From Lysinibacillus piscis (GTDB lineage: Bacteria; Bacillota; Bacilli; Bacillales_A; Planococcaceae), in contig NZ_BRZA01000001.1 in the NCBI RefSeq assembly GCF_026012395.1, positions 868,001 through 932,000 on the forward strand: a DNA stretch of 64,000 nt, written 5' to 3'. Shown here in pieces: positions 18,866 through 28,715 of this stretch. Below the pieces are notes generated by a model. That model saw nothing but the letters and a program-made list of their open reading frames with translations, was not told the origin of the DNA and did not search any database. Positions within the stretch are counted from its first letter, which is position 1. Each line of letters starts with the position of its first letter. Position numbers and translations under genes: made by a program.

Positions 18866-21202
18866 TTACGCTTCCACAACTTGCCCATCATCGAATAAAT
18901 ATAACACTTTTGCACTGACTTTTATTTGAAGAATAGTCTCCACTGCTTCACTATAAATACGTAGTTGTACGCCATAGCGCTCTAATAATTCTTTGGACAA
19001 TGCAGGCTCTTGTGCAAAATGTGGTTGAATACGGTCTGTTTTATAATCCAACAGCACCCATTCACCTTGTGCATCCTCAAAAAGACAGTCAATAATCCCC
19101 TGTACAATTTGCGCATCGCCGTGCTCATCTACCCGACTAATTGTAAAGGGCATTTCTCTGCGTATTTGTCGTGCTCTTGCAAAGCGCTGTCCAATCGGTG
19201 AAGCAAAAAATGTCAAGATTTTAGTGGCTGATACAGCCTTGCCCTCTGCTTCTGTTAAAAGCTGTTTACTCACTAATTGCTCAATAAATAGTTGAGCAGC
19301 TTCTAGCGCATCGAAGCCCTGCTGTGGTACATGCTGCATCACTGTATGCATAGCTGTACCTATTTCTGCACCTGTTAGCTGTATATCTTGTAAAAAAGAT
19401 GGACGTGTTGCAATAGCAGACACTTTTTGTGGCTGCGCTGAAAAATAATATTCAGGTTCTTCCTGACGCTGTAAGTTCTCTAAACGTTTAATTTCACTGA
19501 CAGATGTTTTGGAATGCTTTTGTACAGCCTGTTGGTATGGATATTGTGTATGGAAACGAGCTGTAAGTTCAGTGAATAACGCTTGATCTTCTACCGTTTC
19601 AAATGCTTGCTGTACGGTTTCCTCTACCATCTGTGCCGTATCATAACGAGCTGTCGCAATAGCTTGAATAGCCCAGTGTGATGCGTCCTCTATACCTTGA
19701 TAGGCTGTTGTAGCCATTGGTTTAAAGTCGATATGTCTAGCAACAGCAGGACCAAGCCAATCCAAATAATGATTAGCTCTTGCACGCAAATATTCCTGTA
19801 ACGGCGCATCTATTGCTAAGCTTTGAGCTTCTTGCCAACGCTCACGTGTTTTTTCCCAATTTTTCACCGAACCTACTAACACCAGCTTTTCTTTCGCTCT
19901 TGTCATTGCTACATATAAAACACGCATTTCCTCTGCCCGCATTTCAAGCTCTTTCTTTTCCTTTAATGCTAAAAATGGCAATGACGTATACATCACACGA
20001 TTTTCAGGATCAATCGCTTTGACAGCCAAGCCAAAATCTTGATCAAATAAATAAGCTTGATGGAAATCCATTTTATTAAATGGTCGCCCCATTCCCGCTA
20101 CAAAGACAACAGGATATTCTAATCCTTTTGAGGAGTGAATCGTCACCAATCTGACAACATCGTCCTTTTCACCAATTGACTTAGCCGTTCCTAAATCATC
20201 ACCACGAGTCCGCATACGGTCAATAAAACGTAAAAAGCGAAATAAACCACGATAAGCCGTTTTTTCATACATTAATGCACGGTCATGTAAAATACGTAAA
20301 TTCGCCTGTCGCTGTTTGCCATTTGGCATTGCTCCCACCATTTCATAATAGTGCGTATCCAAGTAAATTTTCCATATTAAATCTGCTAATGAACCACGTC
20401 TTGCTAAATTTCGCCATTGTTCAAATGCCAACATAAACCGTTGTAGCTTTTCAAATGTAGCCGATTGCACATTTTGTCCTTCACTACGAATAAACTGCTT
20501 TAACGCATCATAAAATGGTGCTTTTGTATCGGCTAATCGAATGGTTGCAAGCTCATTTTCTGTTAAACCGACAAATGGTGCACGTAATACAGAAGCTAAT
20601 GGAATATCTTGATAAGGGTTGTCCACCACTTTCAGAACGTTCAGCATCACCATGACTTCAAGTGCATCAAAATAGCCTTTGGAAGATTCGGTGTAAAGTG
20701 GAATGCCTGCTAGCTTAAATTCCTCTGCTACATCTGCTGCCCATGTCATAGAACGCATTAAAATAACAATATCTCGATACTGTAAAGGACGCTCTGTCTG
20801 TGTTTTACTATCATAAACCGTTGTCCCTTCCTGCATCAGCTGCTGGATACGTTCAATCATAAAACGTGCCTCATATTGCGACTTTTTTAGCTCCTCTGCC
20901 TCTGAAATTTCACTTACTTCCTCATCATCTTCCTGCTCTGTATACAAAATCGCTAGCTCTACAGGAACTTCTTTGTCATTGTAAGGAGCTGCGGGCTTTA
21001 ATGCTGCATTATCATCATAATCAATTTCCCCAACACGTTCTCCCATAATTTGTGCAAAAATATAGTTAGTTGCCTGCAAGACCTCTGGACGGCTACGGAA
21101 ATTGGCATTCAAATCAATGCGCATCCCTGTCGCTTCAGGATGCTCTTGAAATTCCCCATATTTCCGCATAAATAGCTGTGGCTCCGCTAAACGGAAGCGA
21201 TA
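18866..21202 (-). CDS. addA: AddA helicase-nuclease subunit, exon 2 (C-terminal 778 residues)
   Basis: Downstream exon of addA. Directly after the intron the frame reads YRFRLAEPQLFMRKYGEF, completing motif III. Later landmarks are the FRSRPEV of motif IV, VRLVTIHSSKGLEYPVVFV of motif V and LYVAMTRAKEKL of motif VI. The C-terminal RecB-family nuclease motif follows (GIIDCLFEDAQGEWVLLDYKTD, with the catalytic Asp and Lys). The internal ATG at 21169 has no Shine-Dalgarno, so separate translation is unlikely. Joined with exon 1 the protein is 1226 aa, close to the ~1230 aa of B. subtilis AddA. Without splicing neither part would be a working helicase. Confidence 0.95.
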   Translation of the reverse strand, partial: YRFRLAEPQLFMRKYGEFQEHPEATGMRIDLNANFRSRPEVLQATNYIFAQIMGERVGEIDYDDNAALKPAAPYNDKEVPVELAILYTEQEDDEEVSEISEAEELKKSQYEARFMIERIQQLMQEGTTVYDSKTQTERPLQYRDIVILMRSMTWAADVAEEFKLAGIPLYTESSKGYFDALEVMVMLNVLKVVDNPYQDIPLASVLRAPFVGLTENELATIRLADTKAPFYDALKQFIRSEGQNVQSATFEKLQRFMLAFEQWRNLARRGSLADLIWKIYLDTHYYEMVGAMPNGKQRQANLRILHDRALMYEKTAYRGLFRFLRFIDRMRTRGDDLGTAKSIGEKDDVVRLVTIHSSKGLEYPVVFVAGMGRPFNKMDFHQAYLFDQDFGLAVKAIDPENRVMYTSLPFLALKEKKELEMRAEEMRVLYVAMTRAKEKLVLVGSVKNWEKTRERWQEAQSLAIDAPLQEYLRARANHYLDWLGPAVARHIDFKPMATTAYQGIEDASHWAIQAIATARYDTAQMVEETVQQAFETVEDQALFTELTARFHTQYPYQQAVQKHSKTSVSEIKRLENLQRQEEPEYYFSAQPQKVSAIATRPSFLQDIQLTGAEIGTAMHTVMQHVPQQGFDALEAAQLFIEQLVSKQLLTEAEGKAVSATKILTFFASPIGQRFARARQIRREMPFTISRVDEHGDAQIVQGIIDCLFEDAQGEWVLLDYKTDRIQPHFAQEPALSKELLERYGVQLRIYSEAVETILQIKVSAKVLYLFDDGQVVEA

Positions 21203-21264
21203 GTAGAGTAGGAACCTAGCGCCTTGCTACATTTCTGTAGTAGGTTTCCAACGAACCCCTCCCC

Positions 21265-21298
21265 GAACCGCACGTACTCCTCTCAGAGTATACGGCTC
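21265..21298 (-). ncRNA. Group II intron domain V catalytic hairpin
   Basis: Thirty-four nucleotides: stem GAGCCGTATAC and GTACGTGCGGTTC around an internal loop and GAGA tetraloop. This is the most conserved ribozyme part and begins 16 bp after the maturase stop codon. Confidence 0.9.
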
Positions 21299-21314
21299 TC
21301 CACTTATAACAAAT

Positions 21315-23129
21315 CTATCTTTGTTTATGAATTTTTTTATGACATTTATCACATACGACAAGTGTTTTCCGTTGCTTAGCAAGCATCGTCCATTCCCAAT
21401 ACTCTTTACCTTTTAAATTCTTCACTTTATTGATGTGATGAATTTCAAATTTTGTATCGGGATGATTGTCTCCGCATAATTCGCATTGTTTTGCACTTAG
21501 TCGTTTTTCTAAATCATTTCTACCTTGATATACATAAAGGTTTGGTTGCTGGTCAATCTCCATTTTGTAGATTTCCTTTTTCTTTTCAAAACCATCTTTA
21601 TAGAAATAGGCTATTTTCTCACCTTGCTTTGTTTCGTACTTTACTCCCCAATACTTACCTTGTTTAAACTTAACCTTCATTTTTGCTACTGAGGATTTAT
21701 ATTTATTAGCAAGGGTTTTTAAACAGCTATATTCCATTACATAACGCAGTTGCCACATTTTTTGGCTAACATTTTCAGCTAGCGCATAATAATTATACAG
21801 GCCTCGCAGTTCGGCATTATATGTTTCGATGATTTCTAAAGCAGAAAGTCCAACTAATCTCGGTCGATGCAACATATCCCATTGCTTCGCATCAATATTT
21901 TTGACCATCTTATTTTTCACAATTATTTTTTCAATCGTTTCTTTAGGAATTCGTAACTGTACATACCCTCTATATTTACGTTTTTTCACACCGTTTTTGT
22001 CTTTTGCTACGCTTAAATCATGGCTAATCGAAATATCGTAGTTTAAAAACTTTGCAAATTTTGTACTATGTGTAATGAATGTTTTTTCTTCCGATAGTTC
22101 GAGTTGTAAATGGTCTTTCAAGAAGTATTTCATTGTTTGTTTTACTTGTTCACAATCATCTTTGCTACCATTTATACCGATAATAAAATCATCCGCATAA
22201 CGCACATATTTCATTGCTTTATATGTTTCAGCACCTGGTTCATAGTACGGCAAATTCAAAAGTATTTTCTTATTCGCTTTATATTCTTCAATCATCTGTT
22301 GTCGTAAATTTTCATCTTCTATCGCATTAATCTTTTTATGCAAACGCTGGTTACGCATATCATATTTTCGATATTCAGTATTTCGTTTGCGCGTTTTTGG
22401 TTCACCTAAATCAAATGAAGGTTTTAATTCTTTTTCGACATACTCATCAAATTCATTTAAATAAATATTCGCAAGTAGCGGGCTAATAATGCCCCCCTGT
22501 GGAGTTCCGCTATACGTTTTTTGGAATCGCCAATCTTCAACGAATCCCGCTTTTAAGAATTTCCACATAAGGCGAATAAATTTTTCGTCTTTAATTCTTT
22601 TTCGCAAAATAGTAATAAGTACTTGATGATTTATATTATCGAAAAATCCTTTTATATCGCCCTCAATGAACCAGTTTACACCCGTAAAAGTCTTTTTGAT
22701 TTCAACTAATGCTGTGTGACAACTTCTCTTAGGTCTAAAGCCATGAGAGTGATTTGAAAATTTCGGCTCATAAATTGCTTCTAACATCATACGACAAACT
22801 TCTTGTACTAAACGGTCTGTAAATGTAGGGATACCAAGTGGTCTTGTATCACCATTTTTCTTTGGGATATGAATACGACGTACTGGTTTTGGTTGATAGC
22901 TTTCATCTTTTAGCGATTCAATTATTAACTGAATCTTTTCTTCACCAAATCCATCTGCCGTTTCCTCGTTGATACCTTTTGTTGCACTACCTTTATTTTT
23001 GTATATCTTCGTATAGGCTTTTATATAAAAATCTTCGTTGTATAAATGTCTGTACAGACGGTCAAATTCAAATCCGTCCTTCATTGCTTGTTTCGATAGA
23101 TTGTATAAAACAATTTCTGAATTTTGCAT
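21315..23129 (-). CDS. ltrA: Group II intron reverse transcriptase/maturase with HNH endonuclease
   Basis: Product of 604 aa encoded in intron domain IV. The ATG at 23127-23129 is 11 bases after AAAGGAG. Reverse transcriptase blocks run from about 60 to 340: PLGIPTFTDRLVQEV, IEGDIKGFFDNINH, SGTPQGGIISPLLANIYL and the catalytic YADD in RYADDFIIG. The maturase X domain follows, then a C-terminal HNH endonuclease (about 555-604) with CELCGDN, EIHHINKVKNLKG and CDKCHKKIH. All parts look intact, so both splicing help and target-primed retrohoming seem possible. Codon use and AT content resemble the host. Confidence 0.96.
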   Translation of the reverse strand: MQNSEIVLYNLSKQAMKDGFEFDRLYRHLYNEDFYIKAYTKIYKNKGSATKGINEETADGFGEEKIQLIIESLKDESYQPKPVRRIHIPKKNGDTRPLGIPTFTDRLVQEVCRMMLEAIYEPKFSNHSHGFRPKRSCHTALVEIKKTFTGVNWFIEGDIKGFFDNINHQVLITILRKRIKDEKFIRLMWKFLKAGFVEDWRFQKTYSGTPQGGIISPLLANIYLNEFDEYVEKELKPSFDLGEPKTRKRNTEYRKYDMRNQRLHKKINAIEDENLRQQMIEEYKANKKILLNLPYYEPGAETYKAMKYVRYADDFIIGINGSKDDCEQVKQTMKYFLKDHLQLELSEEKTFITHSTKFAKFLNYDISISHDLSVAKDKNGVKKRKYRGYVQLRIPKETIEKIIVKNKMVKNIDAKQWDMLHRPRLVGLSALEIIETYNAELRGLYNYYALAENVSQKMWQLRYVMEYSCLKTLANKYKSSVAKMKVKFKQGKYWGVKYETKQGEKIAYFYKDGFEKKKEIYKMEIDQQPNLYVYQGRNDLEKRLSAKQCELCGDNHPDTKFEIHHINKVKNLKGKEYWEWTMLAKQRKTLVVCDKCHKKIHKQR

Positions 23130-23727
23130 AGAGCATTTCGCTCCTTTCTTTATTGTATTATACGTTATAAGCTGCTCCCCTTCGCCATGTAATAGGCTTT
23201 CCCTGTCTCGGACTACTACGGGAGCTCCGTTACCATATTGGATATTCAGTACCTTTGTACATAGCCTAATGGCGTTCCAACTTAGGTAATCCCCATTTAA
23301 TATATTGTATACAGGCTCGATTCATTGTCGGAAGGAACATTCATCCTTTTCTTCAATCTTGAAGTGTGTCTATTCTTTAAAATCAGAAACTAGGATTATG
23401 CATCGTTCTAGCACACTTTCCCATGTTCAGTCGCATCCATTTAATACGCCGTACAGAATAGATTCTAGGTTTCAAACGGTTTCCTAGATGGTTAAGCATG
23501 ACCCCACTCGGACTGTTCTTCAAGCAGTTTAGCCTTCTTCCTCATATGAATCTTTTCTATCTCGCCATTCAGTCGTAGCCTTTCCGTTTAGACTAACTTA
23601 TGACTTTAACCGACATGCTACACTCCCTCTTTGATTTCCCGCCAAGATAAGTCGGCTGATAGATAAACCGTTTCTGTAGTTTATTCACCGCCAAATGGTG
23701 AAATATACAATAACCTTATGGGCGCAC

Positions 23728-25071
23728 AATGGACTGCTTGACATCACCAACCATAAATAAATTGCCATCCGCCTCTGTACCATTTTTCACAAGCTGTAAA
23801 ATCGTTTCCTGTAAAATATTTATATCTTGGTATTCGTCTACGAGCACTTCCTTAAAGCGTTTTTGCAAATCTATCGCTACTGCTGATGGCTGTAGCAACC
23901 CTTCATGCTCCACCGTTAAAATTTGTAGGGCAAAATGCTCTAAATCTGAAAAATCAATAATGCCACGTGCTAATTTAGCTAAGCGAAACTGCTCGCTAAA
24001 TAATGCTGTTAATTCGACCAATGTCTTCATCATAGGAGCCATTAAACGAATTTCTTCTAATAAACGTTCGGGCGTGCGCACAAAATAGGTTTCTTTTAAT
24101 TGATTGATTATTTTTTTTGCCGCTTCTCGCTTCTTTTTAGCTAGCTCCTGTAACGCTTCATCTACTAAAGCATCCTTCGATACCCGTTTTAAAGTTGACC
24201 ATTTCACTGTAGAAAAATAATCAAAAAGGTCCTGCCATGTGCCATTTTGACTAATCCGTATGCCTTCCTGAATCATCGCAAAATCAATTTCGGCTGTTTC
24301 TGCATATGGTGCAGGACCTGCTGGCTGTAAGGTAATTGCCCGCATTTCTGCAATTAACGCAAATGCTTCTTCTAAGCTATGCTGCACGGTCAATTTCACA
24401 TAATGCGAGAGTGCCAAGTCATCAATTGTCACATCTGTTGCCAATGTATAGGCTTCAGGTAAATGCTGCAACCATTTAGCAGGCTCTGCATGTACACGAG
24501 ATGTATCATATAATCGATGTATCAACAGCTCAATTGCTTGATCATCACGGTCTGATGTAAAGCTATCCACAAGGCGATAAATAGCTTCATTATCTGTATC
24601 GTAAGCCGCCTCTAAAACCTCTGCCAACACATCATCTCGCAATAACGCCATTTCTGCCTCATTGGCAATACGAAAGCCAGGGTCAATATCTAGTAAATAC
24701 GCATACTGCTTGACAATGGCTAGACAGAAGGAGTGCAATGTAGAAATTTGTGCTTTATTGACTAAGCTAAGCTGACGTCTTAAATGTTTGGATGTAGGAT
24801 TATCAAGGATTGCCTTTTCCAATGCTTCAGCCATACGATGTCGCATTTCTGCTGCCGACGCATTGGTAAATGTCACAACGAGTAATTCATCTACATTGAT
24901 TGGATTTTTTTCCGCAATGACTTTTTCAATCATTCGATTAATGAGTACAGCTGTCTTTCCAGAGCCTGCTGCTGCGGAAACAAGTGTATCCTGACCATTG
25001 GCATAAATGGCTTTCCATTGAGCATCTGTCCATGTTACCGTATCTGGCTTAGGCGGTATATTAGCAATCAT
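23728..25071 (-). CDS. addA: AddA helicase-nuclease subunit, exon 1 (N-terminal 448 residues)
   Basis: AddAB repairs double-strand breaks by Chi-regulated resection, handing single strands to RecA. Exon 1 carries the Q-motif region TWTDAQWKAIYANGQ, Walker A AAAGSGKTAVL (about residues 34-44), motif Ia and Walker B VDEYQDIN. It ends in motif III at GDVKQSI. Beyond that the unspliced frame enters the intron (V-R-P-stop at 23716). The ATG at 25069-25071 follows the addB stop by one base, so addB and addA are translationally coupled. Confidence 0.95.
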
Positions 25072-25072
25072 A

Positions 25073-28000
25073 TTACTCTAGCTCCTTTCTAATTTTTTCT
25101 ACAATCATATCTGGCTTTGCTTGTGCCAATGGTCGATAGCTTTGTTTTCCATCAGATGGGTCAAATTGACAAACTGCTGCAAATTGACAGTAATCACAAG
25201 CTGTTTTTGTTTTTAATTTATACGGGCTAATCGATGTATCTCCAGCTAAAATACCATTTCCTGCCTCCTGATGCTTACGCCGTACAAAGCGCTGTAAATT
25301 TTGCAAGTCAGGAACTGAGACAATACGTGATTGAGACGATGATGGGCTACCATCCTTTTTCATATAAACAGGAATAATATTGGAATAGCCACTCGCTTCC
25401 TCTAATTGCTCATCCATTGACAAAAGTGCCTCAGGATTTTCAGATAATAAGCCCTTCATTTTATATTGCTTCAACCGATCTACTTCCATCTCACTCGCAC
25501 TGATTGCTTGATCGAGTTTCAGCATTGGATTATGCACATGTACATAGAGTACACCTGCTGGCTCTGCTCCATTTGGTAACCAATACGAAGCATTTTCCAT
25601 CGCAACATCTAAATACGTTAAAACTTGTAAAGAAAGACCATGATAAACTTCCGTTAAATCTAAATCGCGCGCAGAGGATTTATAATCAACGACCCGTAAA
25701 TAGGAGCGTTGGTCAATCGTTGTGCTATCAATACGGTCGATACGTCCACGCATAAACATCCTTTTCCCACCTGTTAAATCAATTTCAAGTGCAGGAAGCT
25801 GTTCATGCTTTGCTGGGCCAAAAGAGGCTTCAATAGCAATTGGTTTAAAATGAGATACATGGGCATGTTGAACAAGTGCCATCATCGTTCTTTCCACAAT
25901 GTGAATAAGTTTTCGTTGAATATAGCGATAACGTGCACTCGACGCCAAAATTTGATGTGAAAAAACAGGAACAATTTGTTCTACAGCCTGTCGTGCAAGT
26001 TGCTTGATTTGCACCTGTGTTAAACGATTCCACGCTAACTGCTGACGATGTGTTTCCTCTGTAATCCACTTCAATGCCTCATGAAACAAATCGCCCATCG
26101 CAAATGTTTCTAAACGATACTCTGCTCGTTCCTCTAAACGTAACCCATAGGTAGAAAAATGAGAAAATGGGCAACGGAAATATTTTTCAACCCTTGATAC
26201 ACTTGATGTTAACTGCTGTCCATATAACTGTTGCACAATGTAGCTCTCTAATGGCTCTGTTTCATTTTGATGTGTCATAGGATGCATGACACGCTGAAAA
26301 ATAAAGGACCAATAGGCATCCTGTTGATAAAATTTTTGCAGTGCCAGCCATTCTGGTGCTAGTGTCCGACTATGTACAGCCTGTCTTAATTGCACCATTA
26401 AATGTGCTAATGCTGTTCGTGGATGACGTATATAAGAGAAGCTATCACCCTTCATTAACTCAATCGGATCAATGACAACTCGTTCAACAGGCATACCATT
26501 TAACATTGTCGTCATTTTTTTAATATAAAGAGAAGCTAATAATGCTTTGCCCTCCTCATCTGCTGTTGGATATGTCATATACAAATGCGTTGTAGGCGTT
26601 GTTATTGCACTATATAATAAAAAGTCTTCTCGCAATAAACGATTCGTTGACGTGGGGGCAAGCTCATAGCCAATTTGCGTAAACCATTCCCGTTCGTTAT
26701 CTGATAACAGTCCTTCATAATCGATACGAGTTGGGTATACGCCATCATTCATCCCAATAATAAATGTAGCTTTTACATCTGATAGACGAGCTAAATCAAC
26801 TGTTGCAACCATTACTTCATCCAATGTAGGTGGAATACGTGAAAATTCTAGCGTATCTAACCCTTCATCTAATATTTTAGCTGCTTCCTCCACAGTCATT
26901 TCTTGCGCACCAAACATAGTCACAAATTGATCCAGTACCGCTACCCATTCTCGCCATGCTTGTTCATGTTCACTGGCAGCCAGCGCATCCTCATGTGTCT
27001 TTAACGCCTGTAGCTTGTCGTATACATGTAAATCTTCTATGAAGGTAAATAAAGCTGTCGCTATTTCACGACCTGTCTGAGCCTGCTCTAATGCTATTTG
27101 TAATTGCTGTAATGGCTGTCGCACAATATCACGAATGGCTTCGATTTCTGTCTGCATAGCACGTTCCTCATCCGTTTGTACACGTGAATGAAACTCCAAG
27201 CCACGATATTTTTTATAAAACCAGCGAGTCTCTTCAAACCAACGTTCACCATAAATGCCCTGTGCTAAGCAGTAATTTTCTAAACGATCTGCACGCTCAC
27301 GCCAAACAGTAGGCTCCGCTTGTAATGGGAAAAACAAATCTGTTTTTATAGCGCGAAACATTGGCTCATAACGCCATTTAGATGTGATGATTTCTAAAAC
27401 AGAGCGACTTAGTTCAATTAAAGGATGATGTAGCATTGTTTTTTTTGAATTTGTAAATAAAGGAATTTCATATTGTTGAAAAATCGTTGTAATGAGTGGG
27501 TCATATAGCTCTGCCTGTCGATAAAGTAATACAATATCACGATAACGAAATCCTTCTTCCTTCGTTAGTCGTATTATTTCCCGCGCAATACTATGAATCT
27601 CTGCACGACGATTAGATGCCTCCAATACTTGTACATCACCTAATGCTTGCTTTATTGGTGGTTCAATCTCAGCAAAATGGGCTTCAATATGTTGTAAATC
27701 TTGCGAAAGAAAACGATGTGTTTTTATAAAATGAATAGGATTATCACGATTAATTCCTTCTTCTTGTGCAATGTCTTGTAGCTTTTGATTCGTTAAAGCG
27801 GCTTCATGAAAAAGGGCCTGCTCATCATAAGCATCCTCTGCTTGATCAAAAGGTAATACAACTGTCACTTGCTTTGTCACTTTTAATAATTGTTTGACAA
27901 GCTCTAATTCTCGCACTGTAAATGCTGTAAAACCGTCTATATAAATCGTTGCTTGCTTCATCATTTCAGAATTCGGTAATTGCTCCGTTAATAGTGGATA

Positions 28001-28552
28001 ATAGCCTTCACTATCTACATAAGCTGTACCAAGTCTTTCCTCTAAAGCTTTTGTCACCACTTGTAAATCATTCACTTTAGCTTGCAGTGTATGTGGCGCA
28101 TCTACGGATTGTAATGATGTTGTCACATCTGCTAACACCGAACTATTGACACTATAACGACTAAATTCCTTCAATAATGTTTCAATTTCCTCTGTAAAGC
28201 CGCGTTTGCCCACAGCTTGTCGGAATAAAGAAAATTCCTGTTTTTGCTCCTCCAGCAATTTACGAATAAGCATCCGATAGCCGTAACCATTCACTTCTTG
28301 ACGTGCAATGCCACCTGTTTCTTGCAACACCAGCCATGCTAATCGTTTAAATGTCATCACTTGTGCACGTATTAAGCCCTGTAAGCCATGTTTATTTGTC
28401 AACTCATACTCCACTGAATACGACATTTGATCGGGTACGATGATAAAAATAGGCACTCCTAAAGGCTCTGTCTTTAGCTGTTCTACAATTTCCTGATGAA
28501 TAAATGTAGATTTCCCTGTCCCTGAACGCCCTGAAATGATACGTAATGACAT
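25073..28552 (-). CDS. addB: AddB nuclease/Chi-recognition subunit
   Basis: Product of 1159 aa (B. subtilis AddB about 1166). The start chosen is MSLRIISGRSGTGKS, seven bases after AGGAGG; the open frame extends 16 codons upstream without a ribosome site. Walker A GRSGTGKS is at residues 7-14. The C-terminal nuclease includes RGRIDRIDS and RVVDYKSS. The four Fe-S cysteines of AddB are visible: one in YFRCPFSHF and three in CDYCQFAAVC (CX2CX5C). AddB has a helicase-like fold without full helicase motifs and binds Chi. First gene of addB-addA-DUF418. Confidence 0.96.
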   Translation of the reverse strand: MSLRIISGRSGTGKSTFIHQEIVEQLKTEPLGVPIFIIVPDQMSYSVEYELTNKHGLQGLIRAQVMTFKRLAWLVLQETGGIARQEVNGYGYRMLIRKLLEEQKQEFSLFRQAVGKRGFTEEIETLLKEFSRYSVNSSVLADVTTSLQSVDAPHTLQAKVNDLQVVTKALEERLGTAYVDSEGYYPLLTEQLPNSEMMKQATIYIDGFTAFTVRELELVKQLLKVTKQVTVVLPFDQAEDAYDEQALFHEAALTNQKLQDIAQEEGINRDNPIHFIKTHRFLSQDLQHIEAHFAEIEPPIKQALGDVQVLEASNRRAEIHSIAREIIRLTKEEGFRYRDIVLLYRQAELYDPLITTIFQQYEIPLFTNSKKTMLHHPLIELSRSVLEIITSKWRYEPMFRAIKTDLFFPLQAEPTVWRERADRLENYCLAQGIYGERWFEETRWFYKKYRGLEFHSRVQTDEERAMQTEIEAIRDIVRQPLQQLQIALEQAQTGREIATALFTFIEDLHVYDKLQALKTHEDALAASEHEQAWREWVAVLDQFVTMFGAQEMTVEEAAKILDEGLDTLEFSRIPPTLDEVMVATVDLARLSDVKATFIIGMNDGVYPTRIDYEGLLSDNEREWFTQIGYELAPTSTNRLLREDFLLYSAITTPTTHLYMTYPTADEEGKALLASLYIKKMTTMLNGMPVERVVIDPIELMKGDSFSYIRHPRTALAHLMVQLRQAVHSRTLAPEWLALQKFYQQDAYWSFIFQRVMHPMTHQNETEPLESYIVQQLYGQQLTSSVSRVEKYFRCPFSHFSTYGLRLEERAEYRLETFAMGDLFHEALKWITEETHRQQLAWNRLTQVQIKQLARQAVEQIVPVFSHQILASSARYRYIQRKLIHIVERTMMALVQHAHVSHFKPIAIEASFGPAKHEQLPALEIDLTGGKRMFMRGRIDRIDSTTIDQRSYLRVVDYKSSARDLDLTEVYHGLSLQVLTYLDVAMENASYWLPNGAEPAGVLYVHVHNPMLKLDQAISASEMEVDRLKQYKMKGLLSENPEALLSMDEQLEEASGYSNIIPVYMKKDGSPSSSQSRIVSVPDLQNLQRFVRRKHQEAGNGILAGDTSISPYKLKTKTACDYCQFAAVCQFDPSDGKQSYRPLAQAKPDMIVEKIRKELE

Positions 28553-28624
28553 ATGTCCCCTCCTAAAAGTATTATCTAATAGTTTATCATATTCTAACAA
28601 ACATACGTTTTTCTTTATACTAAA

Positions 28625-28679
28625 ATCAATTACGCATCAACGTAATTACGTCTGGATTTTTTCGAGCTCGCTCGAAAAA
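28625..28679 (+). repeat. Structured intergenic repeat, copy B (core only)
   Basis: ATCAATTACGC-atca-ACGTAATT hairpin, TACGTCTGGA and TTTTTTCGAGC-tc-GCTCGAAAAAG hairpin. It lies in the 153-bp gap between the addB start and the VTT gene. Its A5G end supplies the U tract of the terminator for the VTT gene. Confidence 0.75.
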
Positions 28680-28715
28680 GCAGATGTAGAAAGTTCTATC
28701 ACCTTCTACATCTGC
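28676..28715 (-). terminator. Terminator of the VTT-domain gene
   Basis: GCAGATGTAGAAAG (28680-28693) pairs with CCTTCTACATCTGC (28702-28715); a minus-strand TTTTT follows, inside repeat copy B. The stem overlaps the last codons of the gene. Confidence 0.8.

Larger units (their letters stand above)
21203..23727 (-). mobile_element. Group II intron inserted in addA (2525 bp)
   Basis: The 5' end on the minus strand is GTGCGCCCATAAGG (consensus GUGYG) and the 3' end CTCTAC (consensus AY). Precise excision restores ATT-TAT-CGC, coding I-Y-R in the conserved KQSIYRFR. Domain V at 21298-21265 has the AGC-type stem GAGCCGTAT..ACGTGCGGTTC; domain VI follows. Predicted EBS1 AATGGA (23441-23436) pairs with exon IBS1 TCCATT (-6 to -1). 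EBS2 CTGCTTGA (23527-23520) pairs fully with IBS2 TCAAGCAG (-14 to -7). The base 5' of EBS1 is A and can pair with the first exon-2 base U (delta pairing, IIA-like). The element lies in the sense orientation, as splicing requires, and encodes an intact maturase. Ribozyme domains I-III fill the ~600 bp before that ORF. Confidence 0.95.

Noticed and set aside
21315-23129. Reverse transcriptase as a retron or DGR component
   Set aside because: The RT-X-HNH layout, domain V and intron boundaries identify a group II intron; no msr/msd or template/variable repeats are present.
18866-25071. addA as a pseudogene broken by an insertion
   Set aside because: Both parts stay in frame, the ends match group II intron boundaries exactly, and splicing restores the full motif III; nothing is lost or duplicated.
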